A stretch of 54,900 nt of DNA, taken from assembly GCA_947458585.1 (NCBI GenBank), contig CANGYY010000014.1, positions 1-54,900 of the forward strand. Reading direction: 5' to 3'. The translations under genes were made by a program, and so were the position numbers. The DNA is from Cyclobacteriaceae bacterium (GTDB lineage: Bacteria > Bacteroidota > Bacteroidia > Cytophagales > Cyclobacteriaceae). Below the pieces are notes generated by a model. It worked only from the letters and a program-made list of their open reading frames with translations, was not told the DNA's origin and made no database searches. Each line of letters opens with the position of its first letter. The first letter of the stretch is position 1. This document shows positions 47,044 through 54,583 of the stretch, piece by piece.

Positions 47044-48612
47044 TTAGTGTTTCGAAATCAAATACTTTGCAGCGATCTTTCTAAAATTAACTAATTCACT
47101 GGTAATCCAGGCCTCCTCCTTGTGGAGAGCAGCAGCCATGGTTCGGGCCACTGTCTCTGCAGAGGCTAATGCAGCTTCTGGGTCCAGGATTAGCATTCGG
47201 ATTCTTCGTGAAAGTACATCTTCAACTGTCATTGCCATTTCCTGCTCGCAGGCCCAGACTACTTCAGCCAGAATATTTGGGAATTGGGGATGGATGGGCT
47301 CCTGCAAACGGGGGTTTTGGCTTGCTAGGTGCTTGATTTTTTCGGCATCCGAACCATAAATACCCCAGTGTCCTTTCGGGATGCTTGCTGTCCATCCATG
47401 AATTTTTTGGGTGGAGGTACTACTTTTTGGGAGGACTTGGCCGGTGATTCGGGTGAAATAGGCCACTGTATCTTCCCCCATTTTCCGGTAGGTGGTCCAC
47501 TTGCCTCCGGTGAGGGAGACCAGCCCACTTTTAGAAAGAATGATTTTATGGGATCGAGAGATTTCCTTGGTTTTGGTACTGCCTTCCTTGGGTCGGGCAA
47601 GGGGTCTGAGGCCCGCGAACACAGCGATCACATCTTCTCGATTTGGTTTTTTGGTCAGGTATCCACCTGCAGTTTCCAACACAAAGTCAATTTCTTGTTG
47701 TAAGGCTTCGGGTTCAAGTTTGGCCTTTTCTCGAACCGTATCGGTCGTGCCAAGCAAGAGTTTGTTGTGCCAAGGCACTCCAAAAAGCACGCGCCCATCT
47801 TTGGTTTTGGGAATCATCAGCGCATCGGTGCCTCCTAAAAAACTTAGATCTAAAATCAAGTGGATTCCTTGACTAGGTTGAATCGTTTTGGCTGCGCTGG
47901 GGTTATCGAGTTGTAGGATTTTATCCGCAAAGACACCTGTGGCATTGACGATCATTTTGGCGTGAATGTGATGGGTTTCTTTTTTGATTTCATCGCGAAA
48001 GGTCAATCCAGTGAGTTTGCCAGCAGGGTCTTTGCTGAGCCCAGTGACTTTGGCATAGTTGAGCAGGCAGGCCCCGAGTTCATCGGCCGTTTGTGCGAGG
48101 TGGATGGCGAGCCGCGCATCGTCAAATTGACCATCTTGGTAGACTACTGCGCCCTGGAGTTGAGCAGGTTGGAGAGTAGGAATGCGCCTAAGGGTTTCCT
48201 CTTTGGAAATAAAGTTGGAGGAGCCGAGCCCAAGTTTGCCGGCCATCCAGTCGTAGATTTTCAGTCCAATGCTGTATTGGATTCGGTCCCACAAGGTGTA
48301 GATAGGGATCAGAAAGGACTGATTGTGGGTGAGGTGAGGTGCATTTTTGAGGAGCAGTCCACGCTCTTTGAGTGCTTCAAACACGAGGGAGAGTTGCCCT
48401 TGTGCGAGGTAGCGTACTCCTCCATGTACCAATTTGGTGCTTCTGCTGGAAGTGCCTTTTGCAAAATCGGCCTTTTCTACCAGCAATACGGAAAGGCCTC
48501 GAGATGCAGCATCCAGTGCTACGCCTAGGCCAGATGCTCCACCCCCGATGACGGCGATGTCCCAGACCTTGGTTTTGTCTTGCAGCTGCTGTAGGTTTTT
48601 TTCTCGATTCAT
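47044..48612 (-). CDS. glpD: glycerol-3-phosphate dehydrogenase (FAD, quinone-linked)
   Basis: GlpD oxidises sn-glycerol 3-phosphate to dihydroxyacetone phosphate at the inner membrane and reduces quinone. The 522-residue protein has an N-terminal FAD-binding motif [71 protein letters not shown] and [13 protein letters not shown], with a C-terminal alpha-helical domain. The ATG at 48612 is preferred over an upstream TTG. It is the first gene of the glp operon. TACATTTC at 48637-48630 is only a near match to the promoter core. Confidence 0.96.
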   Translation of the reverse strand: MNREKNLQQLQDKTKVWDIAVIGGGASGLGVALDAASRGLSVLLVEKADFAKGTSSRSTKLVHGGVRYLAQGQLSLVFEALKERGLLLKNAPHLTHNQSFLIPIYTLWDRIQYSIGLKIYDWMAGKLGLGSSNFISKEETLRRIPTLQPAQLQGAVVYQDGQFDDARLAIHLAQTADELGACLLNYAKVTGLSKDPAGKLTGLTFRDEIKKETHHIHAKMIVNATGVFADKILQLDNPSAAKTIQPSQGIHLILDLSFLGGTDALMIPKTKDGRVLFGVPWHNKLLLGTTDTVREKAKLEPEALQQEIDFVLETAGGYLTKKPNREDVIAVFAGLRPLARPKEGSTKTKEISRSHKIILSKSGLVSLTGGKWTTYRKMGEDTVAYFTRITGQVLPKSSTSTQKIHGWTASIPKGHWGIYGSDAEKIKHLASQNPRLQEPIHPQFPNILAEVVWACEQEMAMTVEDVLSRRIRMLILDPEAALASAETVARTMAAALHKEEAWITSELVNFRKIAAKYLISKH

Positions 48613-48679
48613 GCGAAGGACCCTTAGACGAAATGTACTCAGGAAAGGGGACAAAAAGAAGGAGGCGGAAAGGGCTCAC

Positions 48680-48708
48680 AAAAAAAAAGCAAGGACTTCC
48701 CCTTGCTT
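48680..48708 (-). terminator. intrinsic terminator after the histidine phosphatase gene
   Basis: AAGCAAGG (48687-48694) pairs with CCTTGCTT (48701-48708) around a 6-nt loop, followed on the minus strand by a run of T (48688-48680). It insulates glpD from the upstream gene. Confidence 0.85.
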
Positions 48709-48739
48709 AACGTATTCTTGAAATTAAGTTCTGCTGCAC

Positions 48740-49237
48740 CTAATAATCCTTGTAGGTTTTCCGCACCACTTTGGCTCCATTTTTTTCTAAGGTCACCACA
48801 TAGATAAAGTCGTACTCCAGGTCGGTGAGGTCTGCAAATTTCTCCCCTTCACCTACAAAAGCATTGGCCAATTGGCTGATGGTATTGCTATGGCCTACCA
48901 CGAGGATATTGCCTTCACTGCTTCGCAGGTCGGCAACAAAAGCTTCTTGATTTTTGGGATCATAGTACTCTACGGTTACTCCTGCCTCTGCTGCAGTGGG
49001 TTGGGCGGTATTTCTGGTTCGGGTGTAATCCGTGGATAATACCCGCTTGATTGCTTCTTTTTCTAGGATTTGGGCAAGTTTTTTGGCGCGAACTTCTCCT
49101 ACATAAGCCAGTTCGGGATCTTTACCTTCCAGTTGCTTCTCCGCATGACGAACGATGTATATCGTTTTGGGAGAGTTCTGGGCAGTACATGCTCCAAGAA
49201 TTAGTAAAGAACTGAGTAGAAAAATGAAGTTTTTCAT
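48740..49237 (-). CDS. histidine phosphatase family lipoprotein
   Basis: A 165-residue phosphatase of the phosphoglycerate-mutase-like (SixA-type) family. The phosphohistidine motif is IYIVRHAEK, and the second catalytic histidine is in VVGHSNTIS. The ATG at 49237 gives a lipoprotein signal with lipobox ILGAC (Cys about 17), so the protein is likely membrane-anchored outside the cytoplasm. Extending to the farther upstream start would include a heptamer repeat array in the coding region and is rejected. The substrate is unknown. Confidence 0.88.
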   Translation of the reverse strand: MKNFIFLLSSLLILGACTAQNSPKTIYIVRHAEKQLEGKDPELAYVGEVRAKKLAQILEKEAIKRVLSTDYTRTRNTAQPTAAEAGVTVEYYDPKNQEAFVADLRSSEGNILVVGHSNTISQLANAFVGEGEKFADLTDLEYDFIYVVTLEKNGAKVVRKTYKDY

Positions 49238-49277
49238 GGTGGTTGTAATTAGGTAGAAATACGATCTAATTTGAGAA

Positions 49278-49312
49278 ACAAGAGACAAGAAACAAGAGAC
49301 AAGAAACAAGAG
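49278..49312. repeat. degenerate heptamer array ACAAGAR x5
   Basis: Five contiguous 7-nt units alternate ACAAGAG and ACAAGAA exactly. They occupy the spacer upstream of the histidine phosphatase gene and form one of three different heptamer arrays in 49278-49432. Confidence 0.75.
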
Positions 49313-49357
49313 CAAAAGACTTAGATGCCTAATGACACTAAAAACAAGTTTTCCCGA

Positions 49358-49392
49358 ATTCGGCGTTCAAAATTCGGCGTCCGGTGTTCGGC
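49358..49392. repeat. degenerate heptamer array ATTCGGC-type x5
   Basis: Five 7-nt units ATTCGGC, GTTCAAA, ATTCGGC, GTCCGGT, GTTCGGC lie in register between the RluA-family gene and the histidine phosphatase gene. Confidence 0.6.
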
Positions 49393-49404
49393 ATTATTTT
49401 AAAT

Positions 49405-49432
49405 ACCGTATTTCGTAGCTCGTATTTCGTCT
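49405..49432. repeat. degenerate heptamer array TTCGTAN x4
   Basis: Units ACCGTAT, TTCGTAG, CTCGTAT, TTCGTCT lie in register, ending 10 bases before the stop of the RluA-family gene. They match the array at 19362-19389. Confidence 0.65.
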
Positions 49433-49441
49433 TTCCCTTTC

Positions 49442-50176
49442 TTACCCCGAAAACGTATTGTCCAAATGCTGATCCTTGGCTTTGACCGTTTCGAATTCAA
49501 GGAATTGCTCCCAGAATTCAGTTTCAGGAAGGGCGGCTCTCATAAAGAGTTTTTCCTTTTTGATGGGATGTTCAAAGACCAAGTGGAAGGCATGGAGGTT
49601 GATGCTCGCATCGGGATTGGGTTTGGCAAATCCGTACTTGACATCTCCTCGGATAGGACATCCCATGGAAGCGAGTTGCACGCGGATTTGATGCGGTCTA
49701 CCAGAGATGGGGCGCACTTCGAGCAACCAGTGGTCGTTGAGTTTGCCGAGAACCTTGTAATTCAATTCCGCCTTTTGGGAGCCAGGCACTTCTTCGTCGT
49801 GAGCCGTCACGAAGTTTTTCACTTCGTCCTTGGTCAGCCAATGGGTTAACTTACCTTGTTCCTCCTTCGGTCTTCGTTTGACCAAAGCCCAGTAAATTTT
49901 GTGAATATCCCGCTTGCGGAAAAGTTCCATCATGCGTTCCAAGCCCTTAGAAGTACGTGCAAAAGCCACCAATCCACTTACTGGACGATCCAAGCGGTGG
50001 ATGGGATGCAAGAAAACAGCCCCAGGTTTATCGTATTTTTTGCCGATATAGTCTCTACAGTAGTCGGTCAGGGTTTTGTCCTTGGTCTTATCTCCCTGCA
50101 CTAAAATTCCAGCCGCCTTATTGACCACAAGGAGGTGATTGTCTTCGTAGACTACGCTGAACGGTTTTGTTTTCAT
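49442..50176 (-). CDS. RluA family pseudouridine synthase
   Basis: A 244-residue RNA pseudouridine synthase. The catalytic aspartate is in HPIHRLDRPVSGLV. The opening VVYEDNHLLVVNKAAG and the later EVRPISGRPHQIRVQLAS are typical. It lacks an S4 domain and is short, like the RluA/TruC-type subgroup that modifies tRNA or rRNA; the target is not deducible. A TACCTTTG promoter core ends only 4 bases before the ATG, so the mRNA is probably leaderless. Confidence 0.93.
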   Translation of the reverse strand: MKTKPFSVVYEDNHLLVVNKAAGILVQGDKTKDKTLTDYCRDYIGKKYDKPGAVFLHPIHRLDRPVSGLVAFARTSKGLERMMELFRKRDIHKIYWALVKRRPKEEQGKLTHWLTKDEVKNFVTAHDEEVPGSQKAELNYKVLGKLNDHWLLEVRPISGRPHQIRVQLASMGCPIRGDVKYGFAKPNPDASINLHAFHLVFEHPIKKEKLFMRAALPETEFWEQFLEFETVKAKDQHLDNTFSG

Positions 50177-50180
50177 GGCA

Positions 50181-50188
50181 CAAAGGTA
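50181..50188 (-). promoter_or_regulatory. TAnnTTTG promoter core abutting the RluA-family start codon
   Basis: TACCTTTG on the minus strand ends 4 bases before the ATG at 50176, placing the expected transcription start at or within the start codon. Confidence 0.6.
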
Positions 50189-50232
50189 GTCTTAATTTTT
50201 TTGTGAAGGGTGGCAGGAGGTAAAGGGGGCCT

Positions 50233-50712
50233 TTATTGGTTGAGTAACTTTTTGATTTCGTAGTCTTGAAGGTGGGCATTGAGCCATCCTGCTTCGAGTA
50301 GTGCGCCGTATTTTTTGTAAAAATTGATGGCCGGGGCATTCCAATCGAGCACTTGCCACATCATGCCACTGCAGTCCTCTTCTAGGGACTTGGCCATCAC
50401 TCGGTCAAATAGGAGTTTGCCTGCCCCATTTCCTCGCTCTGACTCGGTGACCACGATGTCTTCGAGGTACAAGCGCTTTCCCTTCCAAGTCGAATAGCGG
50501 TAGTAGTAAACTGCAATTCCAATGATTTCTTGGTTGCTGTCCTTTACGCACACGTAGAATCCGTATACGGGTTGAGGGCCAAAGCCTTCTTTTTCCATTC
50601 GCTCCAAAGTATTGGTGACCTGCTCGGGTGCTTTTTCATAAAGTGCAAGTTCTTGAATGAGTTCAAGTACGCGGGGAAGGTCTGATTTCTGGCCTGCTCT
50701 TAAGGAATACAT
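50233..50712 (-). CDS. GNAT family N-acetyltransferase
   Basis: A 159-residue acetyltransferase. The acetyl-CoA loop is ERGNGAGKLLF (motif A), preceded by the strand YLEDIVV, and the C-terminal part has WNAPAINFYKKYGA, as in the spermidine/diamine acetyltransferase subgroup. The substrate is likely a small amine or amino acid derivative, but this is inference. It lies upstream of the RluA-family gene, which has its own promoter core. It is divergent from coaX. Confidence 0.9.
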   Translation of the reverse strand: MYSLRAGQKSDLPRVLELIQELALYEKAPEQVTNTLERMEKEGFGPQPVYGFYVCVKDSNQEIIGIAVYYYRYSTWKGKRLYLEDIVVTESERGNGAGKLLFDRVMAKSLEEDCSGMMWQVLDWNAPAINFYKKYGALLEAGWLNAHLQDYEIKKLLNQ

Positions 50713-50740
50713 CTGTTTTTTTGGGGGGTAAGTTGATTAT

Positions 50741-50781
50741 TTGGTATCTATGCCTCTAATTTATACAAAACTTGATACCAA
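50741..50781 (+). promoter_or_regulatory. inverted repeat in the coaX leader
   Basis: TTGGTATC (50741-50748) and GATACCAA (50774-50781) form a perfect 8-bp inverted repeat with a 25-base loop. The right arm ends one base before the likely coaX ATG at 50783, so in RNA it could mask the start. Confidence 0.4.
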
Positions 50782-50782
50782 G

Positions 50783-51553
50783 ATGTTTTTAGCCATTGAT
50801 GCGGGCAATTCCAATGTAGTTTTTGCGCTTTACGATTCGAAGAGTGGAAAATGGACCAACCAATTTCGTTTGGAAACAAAAACTCCTCGCTTGATTGCGC
50901 AGCTAAGTAAAAAGGTGCCCCTGTATTTTTTGGAGCATGGCATTGCCGTGGATCAAATCGAAAAAATAGGCTACAGTTCGGTGGTGCCCGAAATCAACGA
51001 CATCCTCGAACAGTTTTGCGAAGGATTTTTTGGCAAGTTGCCCTACCTGATTCAGGGAAAAAGTTACGCCAAACTCCCCATTTCTACCCATCGTCCCAAT
51101 GAGATTGGTACTGACTTAATGTGTAACGTGATGGCGGCCTACACGCGGTACCAGGAACCGGTGATTGTGGTAGATTTTGGAACAGCTTTGACATTTACCG
51201 CAGTCGATTCCTCAGGGAAAATCCTCGGAGTGAATATTGTTCCAGGGCTACAAACGGCCATCAAGGCATTATTTATGAATACCTCCAAATTGCCTGAGGT
51301 CGAACTCAAGATGCCCGAATCTGCCCTAGGAAAGGATACCATTCATGCCATTCAGGCTGGGGTGCTGTATGGATACACCGGCTTGGTCAAGGGGATGCTG
51401 GAAGCGATTCAAACAGAAACAGGCCTAACATTTACAATAATCGCCACTGGAGGCCTTTCTTCAATTCTAACCACCTTGGAGGGGACGTTTCATGCTGTGG
51501 ATCGGAACCTCACCTTGGATGGCTTGCGCTTGATTACTGAAGCGAATTCTTGA
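50783..51553 (+). CDS. coaX: type III pantothenate kinase
   Basis: CoaX phosphorylates pantothenate in the first step of coenzyme A synthesis; it has high Km for ATP and needs a monovalent cation. The 256-residue ASKHA-fold protein starts MFLAIDAGNSNVVFALYD, with RPNEIGTDLMCNVMAAY, VVDFGTALTFTAVD, and GGVNIVPGLQTAI-like and IIATGGLSSIL stretches. The ATG at 50783 gives the canonical start; an ATG at 50750 would add 11 residues not expected in the family. It converges with the RES gene with one base between the stops. Confidence 0.93.
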   Translation: MFLAIDAGNSNVVFALYDSKSGKWTNQFRLETKTPRLIAQLSKKVPLYFLEHGIAVDQIEKIGYSSVVPEINDILEQFCEGFFGKLPYLIQGKSYAKLPISTHRPNEIGTDLMCNVMAAYTRYQEPVIVVDFGTALTFTAVDSSGKILGVNIVPGLQTAIKALFMNTSKLPEVELKMPESALGKDTIHAIQAGVLYGYTGLVKGMLEAIQTETGLTFTIIATGGLSSILTTLEGTFHAVDRNLTLDGLRLITEANS

Positions 51554-51554
51554 T

Positions 51555-52013
51555 TTAACGGTTGACTTCAAAGCTCACATCCCAGGTTTCAGTCACCTTT
51601 ATTTTTTGTTTGAACTCGGGATGCATGGGATTGATCAGCAGGTTGTGTTCCTGGAAAAAGTTGGCCAAAGGAATGCGGCAGGAAGGAACTTTCAAGCAGG
51701 GTGATAATTCCCTTTTGGCCCAGATGGAGCCTAATTCTTGTGTTGTTCTCGGATAGGGTCGATTTTTCCAACTTATGGGAAGGTCATCCACTTCCAGTGA
51801 GGGGATGGGCCCTACTACTTCAAGACATACTATTTTCCACAAACTTTCGGTGACGATGGGACCTTTGATGGATAATAACTCCAAAAAATTCAAGGCACTC
51901 ACTGAGCTGGCATAGATTACGGGAGTACCGTTGACATTCCAGCGGCCAGGCCCCATTCCGAAGCCGAGAGGGTCTCGGCCTGGAAGATTTTCAATCAATC
52001 GGAAATAGCGCAT
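51555..52013 (-). CDS. RES-domain toxin
   Basis: A 152-residue RES-domain protein. The family's Arg-Glu-Ser pocket is visible: GRWNVNGTPVIYAS (Arg24, Tyr34, Ser36) and ALNFLELL (Glu45). Characterised RES toxins degrade NAD+ and arrest growth. The ATG at 52013 lies within the stop codon of the upstream antitoxin gene (TGATG), which is the usual RES-Xre operon order and coupling. The protein is complete and near normal length, so it is likely functional. It is not recognised as part of a larger mobile element. Confidence 0.92.
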   Translation of the reverse strand: MRYFRLIENLPGRDPLGFGMGPGRWNVNGTPVIYASSVSALNFLELLSIKGPIVTESLWKIVCLEVVGPIPSLEVDDLPISWKNRPYPRTTQELGSIWAKRELSPCLKVPSCRIPLANFFQEHNLLINPMHPEFKQKIKVTETWDVSFEVNR

Positions 52014-52483
52014 CAGCTCACGTTCCCCCAAGAAAGTGATTCGAGTGCTTGATCCACTTGGGCGATCTGATACGGATTTTTGAATAGGTCTATTGGCTTT
52101 TGTTGTCCAAGCGCTTCATTGGGCAGCTGTAGCCAAGCTGACATCTTCTGCTCCGAACCAAAGATCCGGATGCCTTTGGCGAGGATAAGGTCGATCTCCA
52201 AAAGGCTTTTGGAAATCCCTTTGCTGAGCTTTCGGTCTTCCTTTTTCCAACGGAATAGCGTACTGGGATCTACTTCTAGGAGCTCGGCGATCTCTTGGGA
52301 ATTGAAATCCAGGTAGTCAAAAATCAGGCTGGTCTCATGAAAATCTAGCGTAGCCTCCCCGTATTTGGCTTGGCTTTCGGCAACTATTGCAGGGGCATGA
52401 CTGAAAAAATGGTACTCCTTGGGAGGAATCTCAATTGATTCCGTTCGTTGCTCGTCCCATCGAATTTTCCAAACAGCTGTCAT
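52013..52483 (-). CDS. Xre/MbcA/ParS-type antitoxin
   Basis: A 156-residue antitoxin of the Xre/MbcA/ParS (DUF2384) group, cognate to the RES toxin encoded next. A helix-turn-helix-like segment NSQEIAELLEVDPSTLFRWK (61-80) lies centrally, and the C-terminal toxin-binding domain includes GIRIFGSEQKMSAWLQLPNEALGQQKPIDLF. Homologues neutralise the toxin and repress their own operon. The spacer upstream (52484-52556) contains two TTTGCAA half-sites, in TTTGCAATAATCA and TTTGCAAGTATTA, that could be the operator. Confidence 0.92.
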   Translation of the reverse strand: MTAVWKIRWDEQRTESIEIPPKEYHFFSHAPAIVAESQAKYGEATLDFHETSLIFDYLDFNSQEIAELLEVDPSTLFRWKKEDRKLSKGISKSLLEIDLILAKGIRIFGSEQKMSAWLQLPNEALGQQKPIDLFKNPYQIAQVDQALESLSWGNVS

Positions 52484-52524
52484 GTTTTCGTTTAATTTTC
52501 AGGAAGTTACACCAAAACATCTTA

Positions 52525-52560
52525 TTTGCAATAATCATTACTCCTTTTTGCAAGTATTAT
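52525..52560. promoter_or_regulatory. possible autoregulatory repeats upstream of the Xre-RES operon
   Basis: A direct repeat TTTGCAA(T)AAT.. and TTTGCAA(G)TATT.. about 20 bases apart precedes the antitoxin gene and overlaps the end of ypdA. Antitoxins of this type bind such sites, but the assignment rests on position only. Confidence 0.25.
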
Positions 52561-53537
52561 TTCTTCAAAATATCCTGAATGATAGCCTCCGCATGGGAGA
52601 TGCTGTTTTCGATAAAAAATTCACGGGTATTGAGACCTCCACAAACCACCCCTGCGAGGTACACTCCCGGTACATTAGACTCCTGATTGGTCTGATCGTA
52701 GCAGGGCTGTCGCTTTTCGTCTAGGCTGAGTTGGACACCGAGCTGGTCCAAAAGGCTAAAGTTGGGTTTGTACCCCGTCAAGGCAAGCACCCAGTCGTTT
52801 GGGACCTGTACTTCTCCAGTTGGAGTGGATAAGATTACTTCTTGGGGGAGGATTTGCTTGACTCGGGATCGAGTATAGGCTTGGATAGATCCTTCTTTAA
52901 TCCGGTTCATGATGTCTGGGCGGACCCAGTACTTGACATTGTCATCCACCTCATCGCTTAGTAGGACCATGCTGACGGAAGCTCCTTTGCGCCAGCATTC
53001 CAAAGCTGCATCTACTGCAGAGTTGGCTCCGCCTACCACGAGTACTTTTTGCCCAATAAATGGCCAAGGCTCCTTGTAATAGTGCAGTACTTTGGGCAGT
53101 TCTTCCCCAGGCACTTCCATAAGGTTGGGCAGGTCGTAAAAGCCGGTTGCCAAGACAATTTTTCGACTGAAGTAATTTCCTTTAGAGGTTTGCACAGAAA
53201 AGAGATCTCCCTCTTTTTGGAGGGTCTGGACGGTTTCATAGAGGTTTACGTTTAGTTGGAAAAGTTGGTAAATCCTTCTGTAATAGTCCAAAGCCTCTGT
53301 TCGAGTAGGTTTGGGACCTACGGACATAAAGGGAATGCCTGCGAGCTCCAAGCGCTCCGCAGTGGAAAAAAAGGTCATGTTGACCGGATAGTTGTAGATT
53401 GAATTGCAGAGGGCGCCTTTTTCGAGAATCAGGTAGTTCAAACCCGCCTTTTTGGCTTCAATTCCACAGGCAAGACCGATGGGACCTGCACCAAGAATGA
53501 GTAGGTCGTAAGGAGAATTTGAGGAAGTCTGCTGCAT
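52557..53537 (-). CDS. ypdA: YpdA family bacillithiol disulfide reductase
   Basis: A 326-residue FAD/NADPH oxidoreductase of the YpdA (Bdr) family, which reduces oxidised bacillithiol. The FAD motif LILGAGPIGLACG lies at 13-25. The NADPH motif VVGGANSAVDAALE lies near 165-178, and the family-specific cysteine in LEKGALCNSIYNYP and C-terminal GLNTREFFIENSISHAE are present. It lacks the CxxC of thioredoxin reductases, as expected. Together with YtxJ at 32539-32877 it supports a bacillithiol system; the biosynthetic genes bshA-C are not in the window. A TAAATTTG promoter core lies 23 bases upstream. Confidence 0.94.
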   Translation of the reverse strand: MQQTSSNSPYDLLILGAGPIGLACGIEAKKAGLNYLILEKGALCNSIYNYPVNMTFFSTAERLELAGIPFMSVGPKPTRTEALDYYRRIYQLFQLNVNLYETVQTLQKEGDLFSVQTSKGNYFSRKIVLATGFYDLPNLMEVPGEELPKVLHYYKEPWPFIGQKVLVVGGANSAVDAALECWRKGASVSMVLLSDEVDDNVKYWVRPDIMNRIKEGSIQAYTRSRVKQILPQEVILSTPTGEVQVPNDWVLALTGYKPNFSLLDQLGVQLSLDEKRQPCYDQTNQESNVPGVYLAGVVCGGLNTREFFIENSISHAEAIIQDILKK

Positions 53538-53560
53538 GGGGATTTGGTTGAAGTCTATTC

Positions 53561-53568
53561 CAAATTTA
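53561..53568 (-). promoter_or_regulatory. TAnnTTTG promoter core for ypdA
   Basis: TAAATTTG on the minus strand lies 23 bases before the ypdA ATG at 53537. Confidence 0.5.
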
Positions 53569-53628
53569 CATCAAAAGTCTTCGGAAAGGTTCCTGATTTT
53601 GGGAAAGCTACAAAATTTGAACGCTCGG

Positions 53629-53636
53629 TATTTTTG
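53629..53636 (+). promoter_or_regulatory. TAnnTTTG promoter core for the SDR gene
   Basis: TATTTTTG lies 38 bases before the SDR ATG at 53675. Confidence 0.45.
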
Positions 53637-53674
53637 AGTTTATTTAGGTGCGTATTCGCTTTTTCTGAACTCCC

Positions 53675-54487
53675 ATGAACCCAACCCTGATTGTACTTAC
53701 TGGCGCTGCAAGTGGCATTGGCAAACAACTTTTAGCTACCTTTTTGAATCGCCAAATACCCTTGATTTTAGTGGATTTGGATGCGGGGAAACTCGATAAT
53801 CTCGCCCAGGGCAACAAATCCATCGCCTGGGTGGATGGGGATGTGGCTAAGGAGGCGACTTGGTTGCGTGTGCTAGATGCAGCTAAGAAAATGGGGTTAC
53901 CGATATCCCATTTGATCAACAGTGCTGGGGTTATCCGCCCTGGATTTTTGGAAGGTTATGGGTTGGAGGACATTGACTACCACCTCAACTGCAATGCGAA
54001 GGGGACCATTTTGGGTACTACGCTTATTGGCAGAGCGATGAAAAACCAGGGTTTTGGGCATATTTTGAACATTTCCTCCTTGGCGGGATTGGCTCCCGTG
54101 TCGGGTTTGAGTTTGTACGCAGCCTCCAAATTTGCCGTGCGGGGATTTTCCTTGTCCGTAGCGGCTGAACTCAAAAAGTATGGAGTTTGGGTGACTGTGA
54201 TTTGTCCCGATTTGGTGAATACGCCCATGCTGGACTTGCAGTTGGGCTACCCCGAGGAAACCAAGCTGACCTTCAGTGGTCCCAAGCGGGTGCTTGAGGC
54301 GGAAGAGGTAGTGCGGGTCATCCTGGGAGTGATGGAACGCCCGCGTGTGCTCGTTTGTATCCCGGAATCCAGAGGGCTGCTGGCCAAGATCGCCGGCACC
54401 TGGCCTTGGATTGGGGAGTTGTTTCGAAAATCCTTGGAGAAAAAGGGAGAAAAAGCGATCCGAAGCCGGTTTAAAGCAGGTTCCTAA
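53675..54487 (+). CDS. short-chain dehydrogenase/reductase
   Basis: A 270-residue classical SDR. The cofactor motif is TGAASGIG (9-16), with an aspartate after the second strand (LVDLD) that favours NAD(H). The NNAG-like INSAG, the catalytic serine in LNISSLAGL and YAASK follow in order. The C-terminal ~40 residues are basic with a hydrophobic patch (IAGTWPWIGELF), which suggests membrane association as in lipid-active SDRs; that is inference. The substrate is unknown. It stands alone between ypdA and the BlaI-type gene. Confidence 0.9.
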   Translation: MNPTLIVLTGAASGIGKQLLATFLNRQIPLILVDLDAGKLDNLAQGNKSIAWVDGDVAKEATWLRVLDAAKKMGLPISHLINSAGVIRPGFLEGYGLEDIDYHLNCNAKGTILGTTLIGRAMKNQGFGHILNISSLAGLAPVSGLSLYAASKFAVRGFSLSVAAELKKYGVWVTVICPDLVNTPMLDLQLGYPEETKLTFSGPKRVLEAEEVVRVILGVMERPRVLVCIPESRGLLAKIAGTWPWIGELFRKSLEKKGEKAIRSRFKAGS

Positions 54488-54504
54488 TCGAAAACAATTT
54501 TATC

Positions 54505-54575
54505 TACGAAAAAAATCGTAGTATTTTTTCAAAATACGAAAATCTTCGTATAACTTTGGTACGAAATAAATCGTA
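54505..54575 (+). promoter_or_regulatory. three TACGA-N6-TCGTA operators around a TAnnTTTG promoter
   Basis: Perfect 16-bp dyads TACGA-N6-TCGTA occur at 54505-54520, 54535-54550 and 54560-54575 (centres 30 and 25 bases apart). The promoter core TAACTTTG (54551-54558) lies between the second and third. This is the layout of an autoregulated BlaI/MecI-type promoter, though the half-site differs from the TACA/TGTA type known from Firmicutes. Confidence 0.85.
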
Positions 54576-54583
54576 CTTAAGTC

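Noticed and set aside
49238..49315. Longer N-terminus for the histidine phosphatase
   Set aside because: The extension would encode the ACAAGAR repeat array and precede a perfect lipoprotein signal; the ATG at 49237 is a better start.
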